46,007 bases of DNA from Frateuria defendens (GTDB taxonomy: Bacteria; Pseudomonadota; Gammaproteobacteria; Xanthomonadales; Rhodanobacteraceae), in contig NZ_LFQR01000057.1 of the NCBI RefSeq assembly GCF_001182895.1, forward strand, positions 1-46,007, read 5' to 3'. Both the position numbers and the translations under genes were made by a program. Under the pieces are notes generated by a model. It did no database searches and had not been told where the DNA came from. It saw only the letters and a program-made list of their open reading frames with translations. This document shows, one piece after another, positions 16,724 through 26,260 of the stretch; position 1 is the first letter of the stretch; the number at the start of each line of letters is the position of its first letter.

Positions 16724-18097
16724 TCAGACCACCTTGAGCGCGGGCTGCGCCAGGCGCGCGTAGAGATCGTGCGCATCGGCGTCCTCGACCACCACATCGA
16801 CGAACTGGCCGGGCTTGAGGCCCTGCCCGTCCGCGATGCGCACCACGCCGTCGATCTCCGGCGCGTCGGCACTGGAGCGCGCCAGCGCGCCGTCCGCGTT
16901 CGCCTCGTCCACCAGCACGCGCAGGGTCTTGCCGAGCTTGCGCTGGAGCTTGGCGGCGGAAATCTCCGCCTGCACTTCCATGAAGCGCTCCAGGCGGTCC
17001 TCCTTCAGCTCCTCCGGCACCGCGCCCGGCAGCTCGTTGGCCTTGGCGCCCTCCACCGGCGAATAGGCGAAGGCGCCCACGCGGTCGAGCTCGGCCTCGC
17101 GCAGGAAGTCGAGCAGCTCCTCGAACTCCGCGTCCGTCTCGCCGGGGAAGCCGACGATGAAGGTGCTGCGCAGGGTGATGTCCGGCACCGCGCGACGCCA
17201 GGCGCGGATGCGCTCCAGCGTCTTGTCGATGTTGCCGGGGCGCTTCATCAGTTTCAGGATGCGCGGGCTGGCGTGCTGGAACGGGATATCGAGGTAGGGG
17301 AGGATCTTGCCCGCCGCCATCAGCGGCATCACCTCGTCCACGTGCGGGTACGGGTAGACGTAGTGCAGGCGCGTCCACACGCCGAGTTCGGACAGGCCCT
17401 CGCACAGCTCGGTCATGCGCGTGCGGTAGGCCTTGCCGCGCCACACGCGCTCGGCGTATTTCACGTCCACGCCGTAGGCGCTGGTGTCCTGGGAGATCAC
17501 CAGCAGCTCCTTCACCCCGCCCTTGACCAGCTTCTCGGCCTCCACCAGCACCTCGTCCACCGGCCGCGAGACCAGATCGCCGCGCATCGAGGGGATGATG
17601 CAGAAGCTGCAGCGGTGGTTGCAGCCCTCGGAAATCTTGAGGTAGGCGTAGTGCTTGGGCGTGAGCTTCACGCCCACCGAGTCGTCAGCCTGGGCGTCAA
17701 GACGCCCAAGCGGCCCGATGTCGAGGAACTTGTCGCGCCGGGGCGGCAGCGCGCTGTGCACCGCGCTCATCACGCTGGCGTAGTCCTGCGGGCCGCTGAT
17801 CGAGAGCACGTCCGGGTAGGCCTCGCGGATCAGCTCCGAGCGCTTGCCCAGGCAGCCGGTGACGATCACCTTGCCGTTCTCGTGCAGCGCCTCGCCGATG
17901 GCGTCCAGCGACTCCTGCACCGCCGCGTCGATGAAGCCGCAGGTGTTCACCACCACCGCGTCGGCGGCGTCGTAGCTCGGCACGATCTCGTAGCCCTCGA
18001 CCTTGAGCTGGGTGAGGATGCGCTCGGAATCGACCAGCGCCTTGGGACAGCCCAAGCTGACGAAACCGATCTTCTGCGTGCTGGCGGGTGCGGACAT
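16724..18097 (-). CDS. rimO: Ribosomal protein S12 methylthiotransferase
   Basis: Radical-SAM enzyme that adds a methylthio group to an aspartate of ribosomal protein S12. The N-terminal UPF0004 domain carries Cys17, Cys53 and Cys82, which hold one 4Fe-4S cluster. The radical-SAM motif CNHRCSFC gives Cys159, Cys163 and Cys166. A TRAM domain follows at the C-terminus (about 385-455, ending [21 protein letters not shown]). The chosen ATG 18097 gives 457 residues and the family start [20 protein letters not shown]; the longer open frame is not conserved. A TACACT box on the minus strand at 18131-18126 may be its -10. A DUF3025 gene follows in the same operon. Confidence 0.96.
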   Translation of the reverse strand: MSAPASTQKIGFVSLGCPKALVDSERILTQLKVEGYEIVPSYDAADAVVVNTCGFIDAAVQESLDAIGEALHENGKVIVTGCLGKRSELIREAYPDVLSISGPQDYASVMSAVHSALPPRRDKFLDIGPLGRLDAQADDSVGVKLTPKHYAYLKISEGCNHRCSFCIIPSMRGDLVSRPVDEVLVEAEKLVKGGVKELLVISQDTSAYGVDVKYAERVWRGKAYRTRMTELCEGLSELGVWTRLHYVYPYPHVDEVMPLMAAGKILPYLDIPFQHASPRILKLMKRPGNIDKTLERIRAWRRAVPDITLRSTFIVGFPGETDAEFEELLDFLREAELDRVGAFAYSPVEGAKANELPGAVPEELKEDRLERFMEVQAEISAAKLQRKLGKTLRVLVDEANADGALARSSADAPEIDGVVRIADGQGLKPGQFVDVVVEDADAHDLYARLAQPALKVV

Positions 18098-18258
18098 GGC
18101 GGCGAGGCTTGGGGCAAAGGTGCAAAGTGTACTGCGGGCCGCCGCCCGGTCACGCATGCCTGCGACCACGCCGCCTTGCCATGCGATGCCGCTACACTCG
18201 CCGGTCGCACGCCATCGCCGGCAAACCCCTGCCGCGCCTGCTGGAGGAGACCATCGCC

Positions 18259-18927
18259 ATGGGCCATTCGCTGGAACTGAACACACCATTCGCCACCGTC
18301 GGCGCCTACCTCGCCGAACCGGCCGGCCAGCCCAAGGGCGGGCTGGTGGTGATCCAGGAAATCTTCGGCGTCAACACGCACATCCGCAACGTCGCCGACC
18401 GCTATGCCGGGGCGGGCTACACCGCCATCGCACCGGCCTTCTTCGACCCCATCGAGTTCGGCGTGGAACTGGGCTACGACGAGCCCGGCTTCGCGCGGGG
18501 GCGCGAGTTGGTCGCCAAGCTGGGCCTGGACCGCGCGGTGGAGATCGTGGCGGCCGCCGCCAAGGCCGTCGCCACCGCCGGCAAAACCGGCACCGTGGGC
18601 TACTGCTGGGGCGGCACCGTGGCCCTGCTCGCCGCGCAGCGGCTGGGCCTGCCCTCGGTGAGCTACTACGGCGCGCGCAACGCGCCCTTCCTCGACCAGC
18701 CGGCCAAGGCGCCGGTGATGTTCCACTTCGGCGAGAAGGACCCGAGCATCCCGCCGGAGGTGGTCGCCCAGCACCGCGAAAAGCTGCCGCAGATGGAGGT
18801 GTACACCTACCCCGCCAGCCACGCCTTCAACCGCGACGTGGACCCCAAGGCCTACCACGCGGCCAGCGCCCAGAAGGCCTGGGAGCGCACGCTGGCCTTC
18901 TTCGACAAGCACCTTGCCCCGACATGA
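18259..18927 (+). CDS. Dienelactone hydrolase family protein
   Basis: An alpha/beta hydrolase of 222 residues. The catalytic triad can be placed: Cys116 (GYCWGG), Asp161 (EKDPSIP) and His188 (SHAFNRD). The N-terminal [21 protein letters not shown] carries the conserved Glu and oxyanion region. The fold is that of carboxymethylenebutenolidase, but many family members act on other esters, so the substrate is unknown. A ggagga ribosome site precedes ATG 18259. The stop overlaps the start of the HIT gene (ATGA), so the pair is translationally coupled. Confidence 0.9.
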   Translation: MGHSLELNTPFATVGAYLAEPAGQPKGGLVVIQEIFGVNTHIRNVADRYAGAGYTAIAPAFFDPIEFGVELGYDEPGFARGRELVAKLGLDRAVEIVAAAAKAVATAGKTGTVGYCWGGTVALLAAQRLGLPSVSYYGARNAPFLDQPAKAPVMFHFGEKDPSIPPEVVAQHREKLPQMEVYTYPASHAFNRDVDPKAYHAASAQKAWERTLAFFDKHLAPT

Positions 18928-19352
18928 GCGCCGCCGTGTTCACGCTCGACCCGCGCCTGGCCGCGGACACCCTGCCGGTGGCGCGCCTGGCGCTGTGCGA
19001 GGTGCGGCTGATGAACGATGCGCGCTTCGCCTGGCTGGTGCTGGTACCGCAGCGCGAGGCCCTCGTCGAAATCGACGACCTCGACGAGGGCGCGCAGCAG
19101 GCGCTGTGGCAGGAAGTGCGCCGCGCCGCCGCCGCGCTGCGCGAGAGCGCCCCCTGCGACAAGCTCAACCTCGGCGCGCTCGGCAACATCGTGCGCCAGC
19201 TGCACGTGCACGTGGTGGCGCGGCGTGAGGGCGACGCGGCCTGGCCGGGGCCGGTGTGGGGCAGCGGCAAGGCCGAGCCTTATGCGCCCGACGCGGCGGC
19301 CGCGCTGTTGGAGGCCCTGCGCGCGGCGCTGGCGCCCGCCGCCCTGCCCTGA
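18924..19352 (+). CDS. HIT domain protein
   Basis: A 142-residue histidine-triad protein, presumably a nucleotide hydrolase or transferase. The motif reads QLHVHVVAR: the usual first His is Gln92, while the two catalytic-side histidines remain as His94 and His96. This variant occurs in part of the superfamily. DKLNLGALGNIVRQLHVHVV is characteristic of a short proteobacterial HIT branch. The ATG overlaps the stop of the dienelactone hydrolase gene by four bases. A bidirectional terminator follows. The substrate is not known. Confidence 0.85.
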   Translation: MSAAVFTLDPRLAADTLPVARLALCEVRLMNDARFAWLVLVPQREALVEIDDLDEGAQQALWQEVRRAAAALRESAPCDKLNLGALGNIVRQLHVHVVARREGDAAWPGPVWGSGKAEPYAPDAAAALLEALRAALAPAALP

Positions 19353-19370
19353 TCCCCACGCCGCCGGCGC

Positions 19371-19402
19371 AAAAAAAGCCCGCGGCATGCCGCGGGCTTT
19401 TT
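19371..19402. terminator. Bidirectional intrinsic terminator
   Basis: Seven A, a perfect 10-bp palindromic stem (gcccgcggca / tgccgcgggc) and five T lie between the convergent HIT and lipoprotein genes. It can stop transcription from both sides. Confidence 0.9.
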
Positions 19403-19421
19403 CGTCAGAACGCGAGCGCGC

Positions 19422-19916
19422 TTACTGCTGCCGCGAGGGGTCGTAGCCGCTGCCGGCCGCGTCCTTGCCCTTGAGCTCGTCGTTCATCTTCACCGGCGCG
19501 TGGTAATCCTCCAGCTCGCGCGCCTTGGTCTCGACCGGGTTGATCTTCTTCAGCACGCCATCGTCGTCGTAGTAGACGATGAAGCCGTAGTCGAGTTGCA
19601 TGCGCGCCATGAACTGCAGGTGCTGCTTGCGGATCTTCGAATCGTCGCTGCGGGTGAGCAGCACGGTCTTGGGCAGCTTGCCGGTGTCCTTGAGGTAGGC
19701 GAAGTGGCTGCCGGTATCCAGCGCCGACAGCACCGCGCCGTCGACCAGGAACTGGCCGCTCTTGTAGGCCTGGATGGTGGTGTCGAACTGCCCCTTGGCC
19801 TGTGCGGCGACCGCCTCGTCCCGCGCGGCGCCGCGATGGCAACCGGCCAGCGCCAGCAGGCTGCCGAGCACCAGGGCGCCGCAGAGGCGGGTGAGCAACG
19901 GGGAAAAACGGGTCAT
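19422..19916 (-). CDS. Putative lipoprotein of unknown function
   Basis: A 164-residue product with a lipoprotein signal ending LALAGC (Cys26). The mature part contains FDTTIQAYKSGQFLVDGAVLSALDTGSHFAYLKD and KTVLLTRSDDSKIRKQHLQFMARMQLDYGFIVYYDDDG. No family is recognised. KIRKQHLQFMARMQLDYGF is probably helical and FIVYYDDDGVLKKINP probably a beta hairpin. It stands alone between the bidirectional terminator and dcd, about 90 bp downstream of the dcd stop codon on the same strand. Confidence 0.72.
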   Translation of the reverse strand: MTRFSPLLTRLCGALVLGSLLALAGCHRGAARDEAVAAQAKGQFDTTIQAYKSGQFLVDGAVLSALDTGSHFAYLKDTGKLPKTVLLTRSDDSKIRKQHLQFMARMQLDYGFIVYYDDDGVLKKINPVETKARELEDYHAPVKMNDELKGKDAAGSGYDPSRQQ

Positions 19917-20009
19917 GCGGATCTCCTGGCGATCAGGTGGAACGGGTCGAGTGTAGCGCCGCGAAGCGCGGCGATGCGCGAGCGGGCTCGGCCTTGTTCA
20001 GGCGGGCGG

Positions 20010-20576
20010 TCAGGTGCGCGGCAGGGTCACGCCCTGCTGGCCCTGGTACTTGCCGCCGCGGTCCTTGTAGCTGGTCTCGCATTCCTCGTCGGATTCGAAG
20101 AACAGCATCTGCGCCACGCCCTCGTTGGCGTAGATCTTGGCCGGCAGCGGGGTGGTGTTGGAGAACTCCAGCGTCACGTGGCCTTCCCACTCCGGCTCCA
20201 GCGGCGTCACGTTGACGATGATGCCGCAGCGCGCGTAGGTGCTCTTGCCCAGGCACACCGTGAGCACCGAGCGCGGGATGCGGAAGTACTCCACCGTGCG
20301 CGCCAGTGCGAAGGAGTTGGGCGGGATGATGCACACGTCCGCCTCCACGTCCACGAAGCTGGTGGGGTCGAACGCCTTGGGGTCCACGATGGTGGAATTG
20401 ATGTTGGTGAAGATCTTGAACTCGCGCGCGCAGCGCACGTCGTAGCCGTAGCTGGAGGTGCCGTAGGAGACGATGCGCCCGTCGCCGTTGTGCTTGACCT
20501 GGCCCGGCTCGAATGGCTCGATCATGCCGTGCCGCTCCGCCATGCGGCGGATCCACTTGTCGGATTTGATGCTCAC
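20010..20576 (-). CDS. dcd: dCTP deaminase
   Basis: Deaminates dCTP to dUTP for thymidylate synthesis. The 188-residue protein has the family blocks [85 protein letters not shown] (catalytic Glu region) and [14 protein letters not shown] chose GTG 20576 because gggag lies 5-6 bases upstream and the product begins as its homologues do; ATG 20588 in the same frame would add four residues. It lies downstream of mrp on the same strand but 255 bp away, with repeat DNA between. Confidence 0.95.
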   Translation of the reverse strand: MSIKSDKWIRRMAERHGMIEPFEPGQVKHNGDGRIVSYGTSSYGYDVRCAREFKIFTNINSTIVDPKAFDPTSFVDVEADVCIIPPNSFALARTVEYFRIPRSVLTVCLGKSTYARCGIIVNVTPLEPEWEGHVTLEFSNTTPLPAKIYANEGVAQMLFFESDEECETSYKDRGGKYQGQQGVTLPRT

Positions 20577-20711
20577 GCAGACTCCCATCGCGGTCGTTGT
20601 CCCGTCGGCCTCGGGGCTCGGGACACAAGACGTCGAAAATAACGGATCGACGGATACCCCGCCAGTCGAGCGGGGTCGCACCGCCAGGCTCCGCCACCGC
20701 CTGGCACGCAT

Positions 20712-20820
20712 CCTTCTCCCCGCCGGGGAGAAGGCGCCGGCAGGCGGATGAGGGGACCTACGAAGCGAGACATCATTCAGCATTCCGCTCCGTAGCGCCC
20801 CTCCCCACCGGGGAGAAGGA
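20712..20820. repeat. REP-like repeats between mrp and dcd
   Basis: Two related inverted repeats sit in the 255-bp gap: ccttctcccc-gcc-ggggagaagg (20712-20734) and ctcccc-acc-ggggag with flank aaggagccggcgca (20801-20820). Sequences of the form ctccccnccggggagaagg followed by a GC tract and cggatgagggg are common dispersed repeats in this order. They may shape the 3' end of the mrp message or the dcd leader. Confidence 0.6.
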
Positions 20821-20831
20821 GCCGGCGCATA

Positions 20832-21926
20832 TCAGGCCGAGGGCGCCCCCTGCACCACGATCTTGCCCAGCCCCAGCGACCGGTTGCGCGGCTGGCGCGA
20901 CAGCCGCCCCGCCGTGTTGCGGGCGATTTCGCGGTAGCGCGCGGCGAGGTCGGAGTCGGGCATTGCCGCCACCGTGGGCGTGCCGCCGTCGGCCTGCTCG
21001 CGGATGCGGATGTCCAGCGGCAGCGAGCCAAGGTAAGGCACGTGGTACTGCTCGGCCATGCGCGCGCCGCCGCCCTCGCCGAAGATGTGTTCCTCGTGGC
21101 CGCAGTGCGAGCACACGTGGGTGGCCATGTTCTCCACCACGCCGAGCACCGGCACCGCCACCTTCTCGAACATCTTGAGCGCCTTGCGCGCGTCGAGCAG
21201 GGCAATGTCCTGCGGCGTGGTGACGATCACCGCGCCGGCCACCGGCACCTTCTGCGACAGCGTGAGCTGGATGTCGCCGGTGCCCGGCGGCAGGTCGATC
21301 ACCAGGTAGTCGAGCAGGTCCCAGCGGGTGTCGTTGAGCAGCTGCATCATCGCCTGGGTGACCATCGGGCCGCGCCAGATCATCGGCGTCTCCTCGTCCA
21401 CCAGGAAGCCGATGGACATGGCCTGCAGGCCGTGCGCGCGCATCGGCACGATGCTCTTGCCGTCGGGCGACTCCGGCTTGCCGTGGATGCCGAGCATGCG
21501 CGGCTGGCTGGGGCCGTAGATGTCCGCGTCCAGCACGCCCACCTTCGCGCCCTCGGCGGCCAGCGCCAGCGCGAGGTTCGCGGCCACGGTGGACTTGCCC
21601 ACGCCGCCCTTGCCGGAGGCGACCACGATGATGTTCTTCACGTTCGGCAGCGGCGCCAGCTCGCCCTGCACCTTGTGCGGCTGGATGCGGCTGGACACCG
21701 ACACCGCGGCCGAGTCGATGGCCGCGTCCGCCTCCAGCGCCCGCCGCGCCTGCGCGGCGAGCGCCTCGGCGGCGCCGGCGGCGGGATAACCGAGCTGCAC
21801 GTCCACCGACACGCGCGCGCCGTCTACGCCCACCGCGCGCACGGCCTCGGCCAGCGGCGCGCCGGTGTGCGGGTCGATGAGGTCGCCGAGGAGGCGGCGG
21901 ACCAGGGCTTCGCTCGGCTGGGTCAT
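20832..21926 (-). CDS. mrp: Iron-sulfur cluster carrier protein Mrp/ApbC
   Basis: P-loop ATPase that binds and delivers 4Fe-4S clusters. The protein is 364 residues. An N-terminal MIP18/DUF59-type domain covers about 5-85. The deviant Walker A GKGGVGKS is at residues 105-112, with DADIYGPSQPRMLG and DYLVIDLPPGTGD after it. The CxxC pair in ATHVCSHCGHEEHIFGEGG coordinates the cluster. I chose ATG 21926 because MTQPSEALVRRLLGDLIDPH matches family starts and a CATAAT box lies 31 bp upstream; the much longer open frame is a shadow of the DUF2147 gene on the other strand. Confidence 0.95.
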   Translation of the reverse strand: MTQPSEALVRRLLGDLIDPHTGAPLAEAVRAVGVDGARVSVDVQLGYPAAGAAEALAAQARRALEADAAIDSAAVSVSSRIQPHKVQGELAPLPNVKNIIVVASGKGGVGKSTVAANLALALAAEGAKVGVLDADIYGPSQPRMLGIHGKPESPDGKSIVPMRAHGLQAMSIGFLVDEETPMIWRGPMVTQAMMQLLNDTRWDLLDYLVIDLPPGTGDIQLTLSQKVPVAGAVIVTTPQDIALLDARKALKMFEKVAVPVLGVVENMATHVCSHCGHEEHIFGEGGGARMAEQYHVPYLGSLPLDIRIREQADGGTPTVAAMPDSDLAARYREIARNTAGRLSRQPRNRSLGLGKIVVQGAPSA

Positions 21927-21956
21927 GTCGATGCGGCGTGTGGCGGGAGATCGCCC

Positions 21957-21962
21957 ATTATG
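21957..21962 (-). promoter_or_regulatory. -10 box of mrp
   Basis: CATAAT on the minus strand would start transcription near 21949, about 23 nt before the mrp ATG. The same form of box is found before metG and the aminotransferase gene at 44451. Confidence 0.45.
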
Positions 21963-22067
21963 CAGCACGCCCCGCCGCGACGCGCCCGCCGGCGTTGCGC
22001 GTCGCAGCTTGACGCCTGCCGGGCCCGCCGCCACGCTCCGCCCGTACTTTTTCGTATGGAGATGCCC

Positions 22068-22514
22068 ATGAAGCCGCTGCTGCGCCTGTCCGCGTTCGCC
22101 CTCCTGCTGTCGTCCGCCGGGCTGGCCTGGGCCGCGACCAACACCCCGGTGGGCACCTGGAAGACCATCGACGACAAGACCCACCAGCCCAAGTCGATCG
22201 TGGCGATCACCGAACAGGGCGGCGAGCTGCAGGCCAAGGTGCTCAAGGTGCTGCAGTCGGACGAGGGCCCGCACCCGACCTGCACGAAGTGCGAAGGCGA
22301 GCGCAAGAACCAGCCGGTCGAGGGCATGACCATCATGTGGGGCGTGAAGCCCGACGGCGACGAATGGAGCGGCGGCAGGATCCTCGACCCCAAGAACGGC
22401 AAGGTCTACAAGGTCAAGCTCAGCCTGCTCGAGGGCGGCAGCAAGCTCGACGTGCACGGCTACATCGGTTTCGCGCTGATCGGCCGCAGCCAGGTGTGGG
22501 AGCGGCAGGAGTAA
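22068..22514 (+). CDS. DUF2147 secreted protein
   Basis: A 148-residue protein with a cleavable signal peptide (LLRLSAFALLLSSAGLAWAA) and a beta-rich DUF2147 domain: PVGTWKTIDDKTHQPKSIVAI, a cysteine pair in PTCTKCEGERKNQPVEGMTIMWG, then GGRILDPKNGKVYKVKLSLLEGGSKLDVHGYIGFALIGRSQVW. The fold is probably a small lipocalin-like barrel; function unknown. I chose ATG 22068 because tggaga sits about six bases upstream; ATG 22056 in frame would add four residues. It is divergent from mrp. Confidence 0.88.
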   Translation: MKPLLRLSAFALLLSSAGLAWAATNTPVGTWKTIDDKTHQPKSIVAITEQGGELQAKVLKVLQSDEGPHPTCTKCEGERKNQPVEGMTIMWGVKPDGDEWSGGRILDPKNGKVYKVKLSLLEGGSKLDVHGYIGFALIGRSQVWERQE

Positions 22515-22751
22515 GCGCAGCCGGTCGGGATGCGACGCCCCTGGGCCGCCGCAAGGGCGCCATGGCGGTGCGGCGGCGCTGGGCACAGGGCGCATCGTTG
22601 AAGCCCGTCACGCCGGCGCAGGCCGCATCCAGTGCCGAGGCGCCACGGACAAGCGAAGACGTCCTGAAACGCCGCCCTGCGCCGGGGCGGCGGGAATCCT
22701 ACGAGGTGCGCATCCCGGCCGCCTCCGCGCGCAGCCGCCAGGCAGCGCCGC

Positions 22752-23918
22752 TCAGCGCCGCACCACCCGGGCCGACGCCGCCACCACCGCCAGCAGGGCC
22801 GCCACCGCGAGCAGCGCCCAGCGCAGGTTACTGGCGTGCGAGAGCAGGCCGATCAGGGCCGGGCCGCACAGCAGGCCGAGGTAGCCCAGCGTGGTCACGG
22901 TGGCCATGGAAATCGCCGGCGAGGTGCCCGGCAGGCGCCCCACCGCACTGAACATCGCCGGCACCACGTTGGCCCCACCCAGGCCCACCAGCACGAAACC
23001 AAACAGGGCCAGCGCCGGCCACGGCAGCGCGATCGCCAGCAGGTAGCCGAGGGCGGCCAGGCCCGCGCCGGCGCGCACCGTCCACACCGGCCCCACGCGC
23101 GCCACCAGCCAGTCGCCGCCGAAGCGGCCCGCCGCCATCGCCACCGAGAAGCAGGCGTAGCCCAGGCCGGCCACGGCCGGCGCGAAGCCGCGCTCCTCGC
23201 GCAGGAACAGCGCGCTCCAGTCCAGCATCGAGCCCTCCGCCATGAAGCTCGCGAAGCACAGCAGGCCGAGCAGCCACACCAGCCCGCGCGGCAGGCGGAA
23301 CGGGGCGCGGCGCTCGTGCGCCGGCTCCGCCTCGTCGAACAGGTGGTCGCGCGCGACCAGCACCAGCAGCGCCAGCAACAGCGATACGCCCACGGCGCAG
23401 CCCGCCAGCGGCAGGCCCGCAGCCAGCAGCGCGCTCATCCCCGCCGAGCCGGCGAGGCCGCCCAGGCTGAACAGGCCGTGGAAGCCGGACATCAGCCCGC
23501 GCCCGTCGCGCCGCTCCACCTCCACCGCGTGGCCGTTCATCGCCACGCCCAGGGTGCCGACCATCGCGCCGAACACGGTCAGCGCCGGCACCAGCGCGAC
23601 CACGCCCGGCGCCAGCGCGAGCAGCGGCAGGGTGAGGCAGGCCAGCAGGCCCGAGCCCACGATCACCGCGCGGTAGCCGCGCCGCTGGGCCAGCACGCCG
23701 GCCAGCGGCATCGCCACCATCGAGCCGCCGCCGAAAGCGAGCAGGATCAGCCCCAGCTCGGCGTCGTCCAGGCTCAGCCGCGCCTTCACGTAGGGCACCA
23801 TCGGCGCCCAGCTGGACACCACCATGCCGCACACCAGGAAGATCGCACGGGTCGCCCAGCCGGCCGCAGCCAGCGAGGCGACGGGCCCCGCGATGCGCGC
23901 TTCGTTGACCACCTTCAC
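22752..23918 (-). CDS. MFS transporter, YbjJ-like
   Basis: A 388-residue inner-membrane transporter with about 12 hydrophobic segments. The short loop after helix 2-3 reads VLAQRRGYRAVIVGSG, like the MFS loop, and GLMSGFHGLFSLGGLAGSAGMSALL is typical of the YbjJ/FucP-like branch that exports or imports small molecules. Substrate unknown. I chose GTG 23918 (MKVVNEARIAGPV) because ggag lies eight bases upstream. The gene is divergent from metG and convergent with the DUF2147 gene; the 237-bp gap to that gene shows no feature I can name. Confidence 0.87.
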   Translation of the reverse strand: MKVVNEARIAGPVASLAAAGWATRAIFLVCGMVVSSWAPMVPYVKARLSLDDAELGLILLAFGGGSMVAMPLAGVLAQRRGYRAVIVGSGLLACLTLPLLALAPGVVALVPALTVFGAMVGTLGVAMNGHAVEVERRDGRGLMSGFHGLFSLGGLAGSAGMSALLAAGLPLAGCAVGVSLLLALLVLVARDHLFDEAEPAHERRAPFRLPRGLVWLLGLLCFASFMAEGSMLDWSALFLREERGFAPAVAGLGYACFSVAMAAGRFGGDWLVARVGPVWTVRAGAGLAALGYLLAIALPWPALALFGFVLVGLGGANVVPAMFSAVGRLPGTSPAISMATVTTLGYLGLLCGPALIGLLSHASNLRWALLAVAALLAVVAASARVVRR

Positions 23919-24045
23919 GACGGGTTCTCCAAAACACGTGGGGGAAAGACGCAACGATCCAGGCAACCGGGAAAAATAAAAGCGGGCTGCGTCCGCATGC
24001 CGCGGGGCGGCCCGGCGGCGCGAACGATGGTGACAGCCCGCGTGC

Positions 24046-24051
24046 CATAAT
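24046..24051 (+). promoter_or_regulatory. -10 box of metG
   Basis: CATAAT lies 28 bp before the chosen ATG at 24080. An ATG at 24050 overlaps this box and is therefore unlikely to be the start. Confidence 0.4.
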
Positions 24052-24079
24052 GCATGGCTCTGTCGCCACGATCCGAGCC

Positions 24080-26182
24080 ATGTCCCGCCGACTCCTCGTC
24101 ACCCACGCCCTGCCCTACGCCAACGGCCCGCTGCACCTGGGTCACATGCTGGGCTACATCCAGTCCGACATCTGGGCGCGGGCGCAGCGCATGGCGGGCA
24201 ACGAGGTGGTCTACGTGTGCGCCGACGACGCGCACGGCACGCCGATCATGCTGGCCGCCGAGAAAGCCGGCATGACGCCGGAGGCCTTCATCGAACCGAT
24301 CCGCGCCGGCCACGAGGCCGACTTCGCGGCCTTCGGCGTGGGCTTCGACCACTACCACAGCACGCATTCGCCCGAGAACCGCGAACTGTCGGCGCTGATC
24401 TACACGCGCCTGCGCGATGGCGGCTACATCGCCCGCCGCGACATCCAGCAGTTGTTCGACCCCGAGAAGCAGATGTTCCTGCCCGACCGCTACATCAAGG
24501 GCACCTGCCCGGTATGCGGCACGCCGGACCAGTACGGCGACAACTGCGAGAACTGCGGCGCCACCTATGCGCCCACCGAGCTGCTCGATCCCTACTCGGT
24601 GGTCTCCGGTGCCACGCCGGTGCTGAAGGATTCCGAGCACTATTTCTTCGAGCTTTCCAAGTTCGAGTCGCTGCTTCGCGACTGGTTCGACGGCAAGCTC
24701 ACCGGCGGCCGGCCGGTGGCCAACGCCGGCGTGGTGGCCAAGCTGCGCGAGTGGCTGGACGGGGGCCTGAAGGATTGGGACATCTCGCGCGACGCGCCCT
24801 ACTTCGGCTTCCCCATCCCCGACGCGCCGGGCAAGTACTTCTACGTGTGGCTGGACGCGCCGGTGGGCTACCTCGCCAGCTTCAAGGCGCTGTGCGACAA
24901 GACCGGCCTGGTCTTCGACGACTTCCTCGCCCCCGGCAGCCAGGCCGAGATGCACCATTTCATCGGCAAGGACATCATCAACTTCCACGGCCTGTTCTGG
25001 CCGGCGATGCTGCACGGCGCGCAGCTGCGCACGCCCACCGCGCTGCACGTCAACGGCTACCTCACGGTGAACGGCGCCAAGATGTCCAAGTCGCGCGGCA
25101 CCTTCATCCAGGCGCGCACCTACATCGACGCCGGGCTGCACCCGGAATACCTGCGCTACTACTTCGCCACCATGCTGGACGACGCGCCGGTGGACGTGGA
25201 CCTCGACCTCAAGGCCTTCGAGGAGCGCGTCAACTCGCACCTGGTCGGCAAGTGGGTGAACATCGCCAGCCGCACCGCCGGCTTCGTGCACAAGTTCTTC
25301 GACGGCCACCTGGCCGGCCAGTTCGGGCCGGAGGAACAGGCGCTGTGGAACGCCCTGCTCGAGCACTACGACGGCGTGGCCCGGCTCTACCGCGACGGCG
25401 ACTTCGCCGGCGTGGCGCGCCGCTTCGTGCTGATGGCCGACCTGGTCAACGGCCACATCGCCGCCAAGGCGCCGTGGACGATGGCCAAGGACGAGGCGCG
25501 ACGCGAAGAGCTGCACCAGGTGTGCTCCTTCGCCATCGCCGCCTTCCGCCTGCTGGCCGGCCTGCTCAAGCCGATCCTGCCGGCCACCGTGGCGGCGGCG
25601 GAAACCTTCCTCGACGCGCCGATCGCCGACTTCGACGACGCCCGCGCCGAGCTGCACCACCACACCCTCAACGCCTTCGAGCCGCTGCTCGGCCGCGTCG
25701 ATGCCAAGCGCATCGAGGCGATGGTCGAGGCCTCGAAGGCATCGCTGGGCGCCCCCGTCGCGGAGGCGCCCGCCAAGCCACCCAAGGAAACCCGCAAGAC
25801 CATGAGCGACACTGCCGCCCCGACCCAGCCCGCCGAGACGGACGCCCCCGCCACCATCGGCATCGACGACTTCGCCAGGCTCGACCTGCGCGTGGGCAAG
25901 GTGCTGGCCTGCGAATTCGTGGACGGCTCCGACAAGCTGTTGCGCTTCGAACTGGACGCCGGCCCGCTGGGCACCCGGCAGATCTTCTCCGGCATCCGCG
26001 CCGCCTACGGCGAGCCGGACAAGCTGGTGGGCCGCAACGTGGTGTTCATCGCCAACCTGGCGCCGCGCAAGATGCGCTTCGGCCTCTCCGAGGGCATGAT
26101 CCTCTCCGCCGGCGAGGGTGGCGCCGACCTGTTCCTGCTCGATGCGGACCAGGGCGCGCAGCCGGGCGCCACGGTGCGCTGA
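24080..26182 (+). CDS. metG: Methionine-tRNA ligase
   Basis: Charges tRNA-Met. The 700-residue protein has the HIGH-type motif as HLGH in HALPYANGPLHLGHMLGY, the zinc-binding CPVCGTPDQYGDNCENCG, and the KMSKS signature at about 334-338. A low-complexity linker (around 557-590) leads to a C-terminal tRNA-binding domain (about 592-700, DFARLDLRVGKVLACEFVDGSDKLLRFELDAG), which makes the enzyme a dimer in relatives. I chose ATG 24080 because MSRRLLVTHALPYANG is the family start. A strong terminator follows 15 bp after the stop. Confidence 0.97.
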   Translation: MSRRLLVTHALPYANGPLHLGHMLGYIQSDIWARAQRMAGNEVVYVCADDAHGTPIMLAAEKAGMTPEAFIEPIRAGHEADFAAFGVGFDHYHSTHSPENRELSALIYTRLRDGGYIARRDIQQLFDPEKQMFLPDRYIKGTCPVCGTPDQYGDNCENCGATYAPTELLDPYSVVSGATPVLKDSEHYFFELSKFESLLRDWFDGKLTGGRPVANAGVVAKLREWLDGGLKDWDISRDAPYFGFPIPDAPGKYFYVWLDAPVGYLASFKALCDKTGLVFDDFLAPGSQAEMHHFIGKDIINFHGLFWPAMLHGAQLRTPTALHVNGYLTVNGAKMSKSRGTFIQARTYIDAGLHPEYLRYYFATMLDDAPVDVDLDLKAFEERVNSHLVGKWVNIASRTAGFVHKFFDGHLAGQFGPEEQALWNALLEHYDGVARLYRDGDFAGVARRFVLMADLVNGHIAAKAPWTMAKDEARREELHQVCSFAIAAFRLLAGLLKPILPATVAAAETFLDAPIADFDDARAELHHHTLNAFEPLLGRVDAKRIEAMVEASKASLGAPVAEAPAKPPKETRKTMSDTAAPTQPAETDAPATIGIDDFARLDLRVGKVLACEFVDGSDKLLRFELDAGPLGTRQIFSGIRAAYGEPDKLVGRNVVFIANLAPRKMRFGLSEGMILSAGEGGADLFLLDADQGAQPGATVR

Positions 26183-26197
26183 GGCACGCCCCTCTTC

Positions 26198-26236
26198 CAC
26201 GAAAAAGGCCGGCTTCATGCCGGCCTTTTTCGTGGA
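26198..26236 (+). terminator. Intrinsic terminator of metG
   Basis: A perfect 17-bp stem (from ccacgaaaaaggccggc to its complement) with loop ttcat contains a T-run in its right arm. Its A-run on the left makes it symmetric, so it could also act on the minus-strand gene at 26378-27073. Confidence 0.9.
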
Positions 26237-26260
26237 GACTTCGCCACCCAACGCATCCAG

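Noticed and set aside
23915-26251. A 778-residue minus-strand open frame opposite metG
   Set aside because: metG on the plus strand is complete with all motifs; the opposite frame shows no family sequence.
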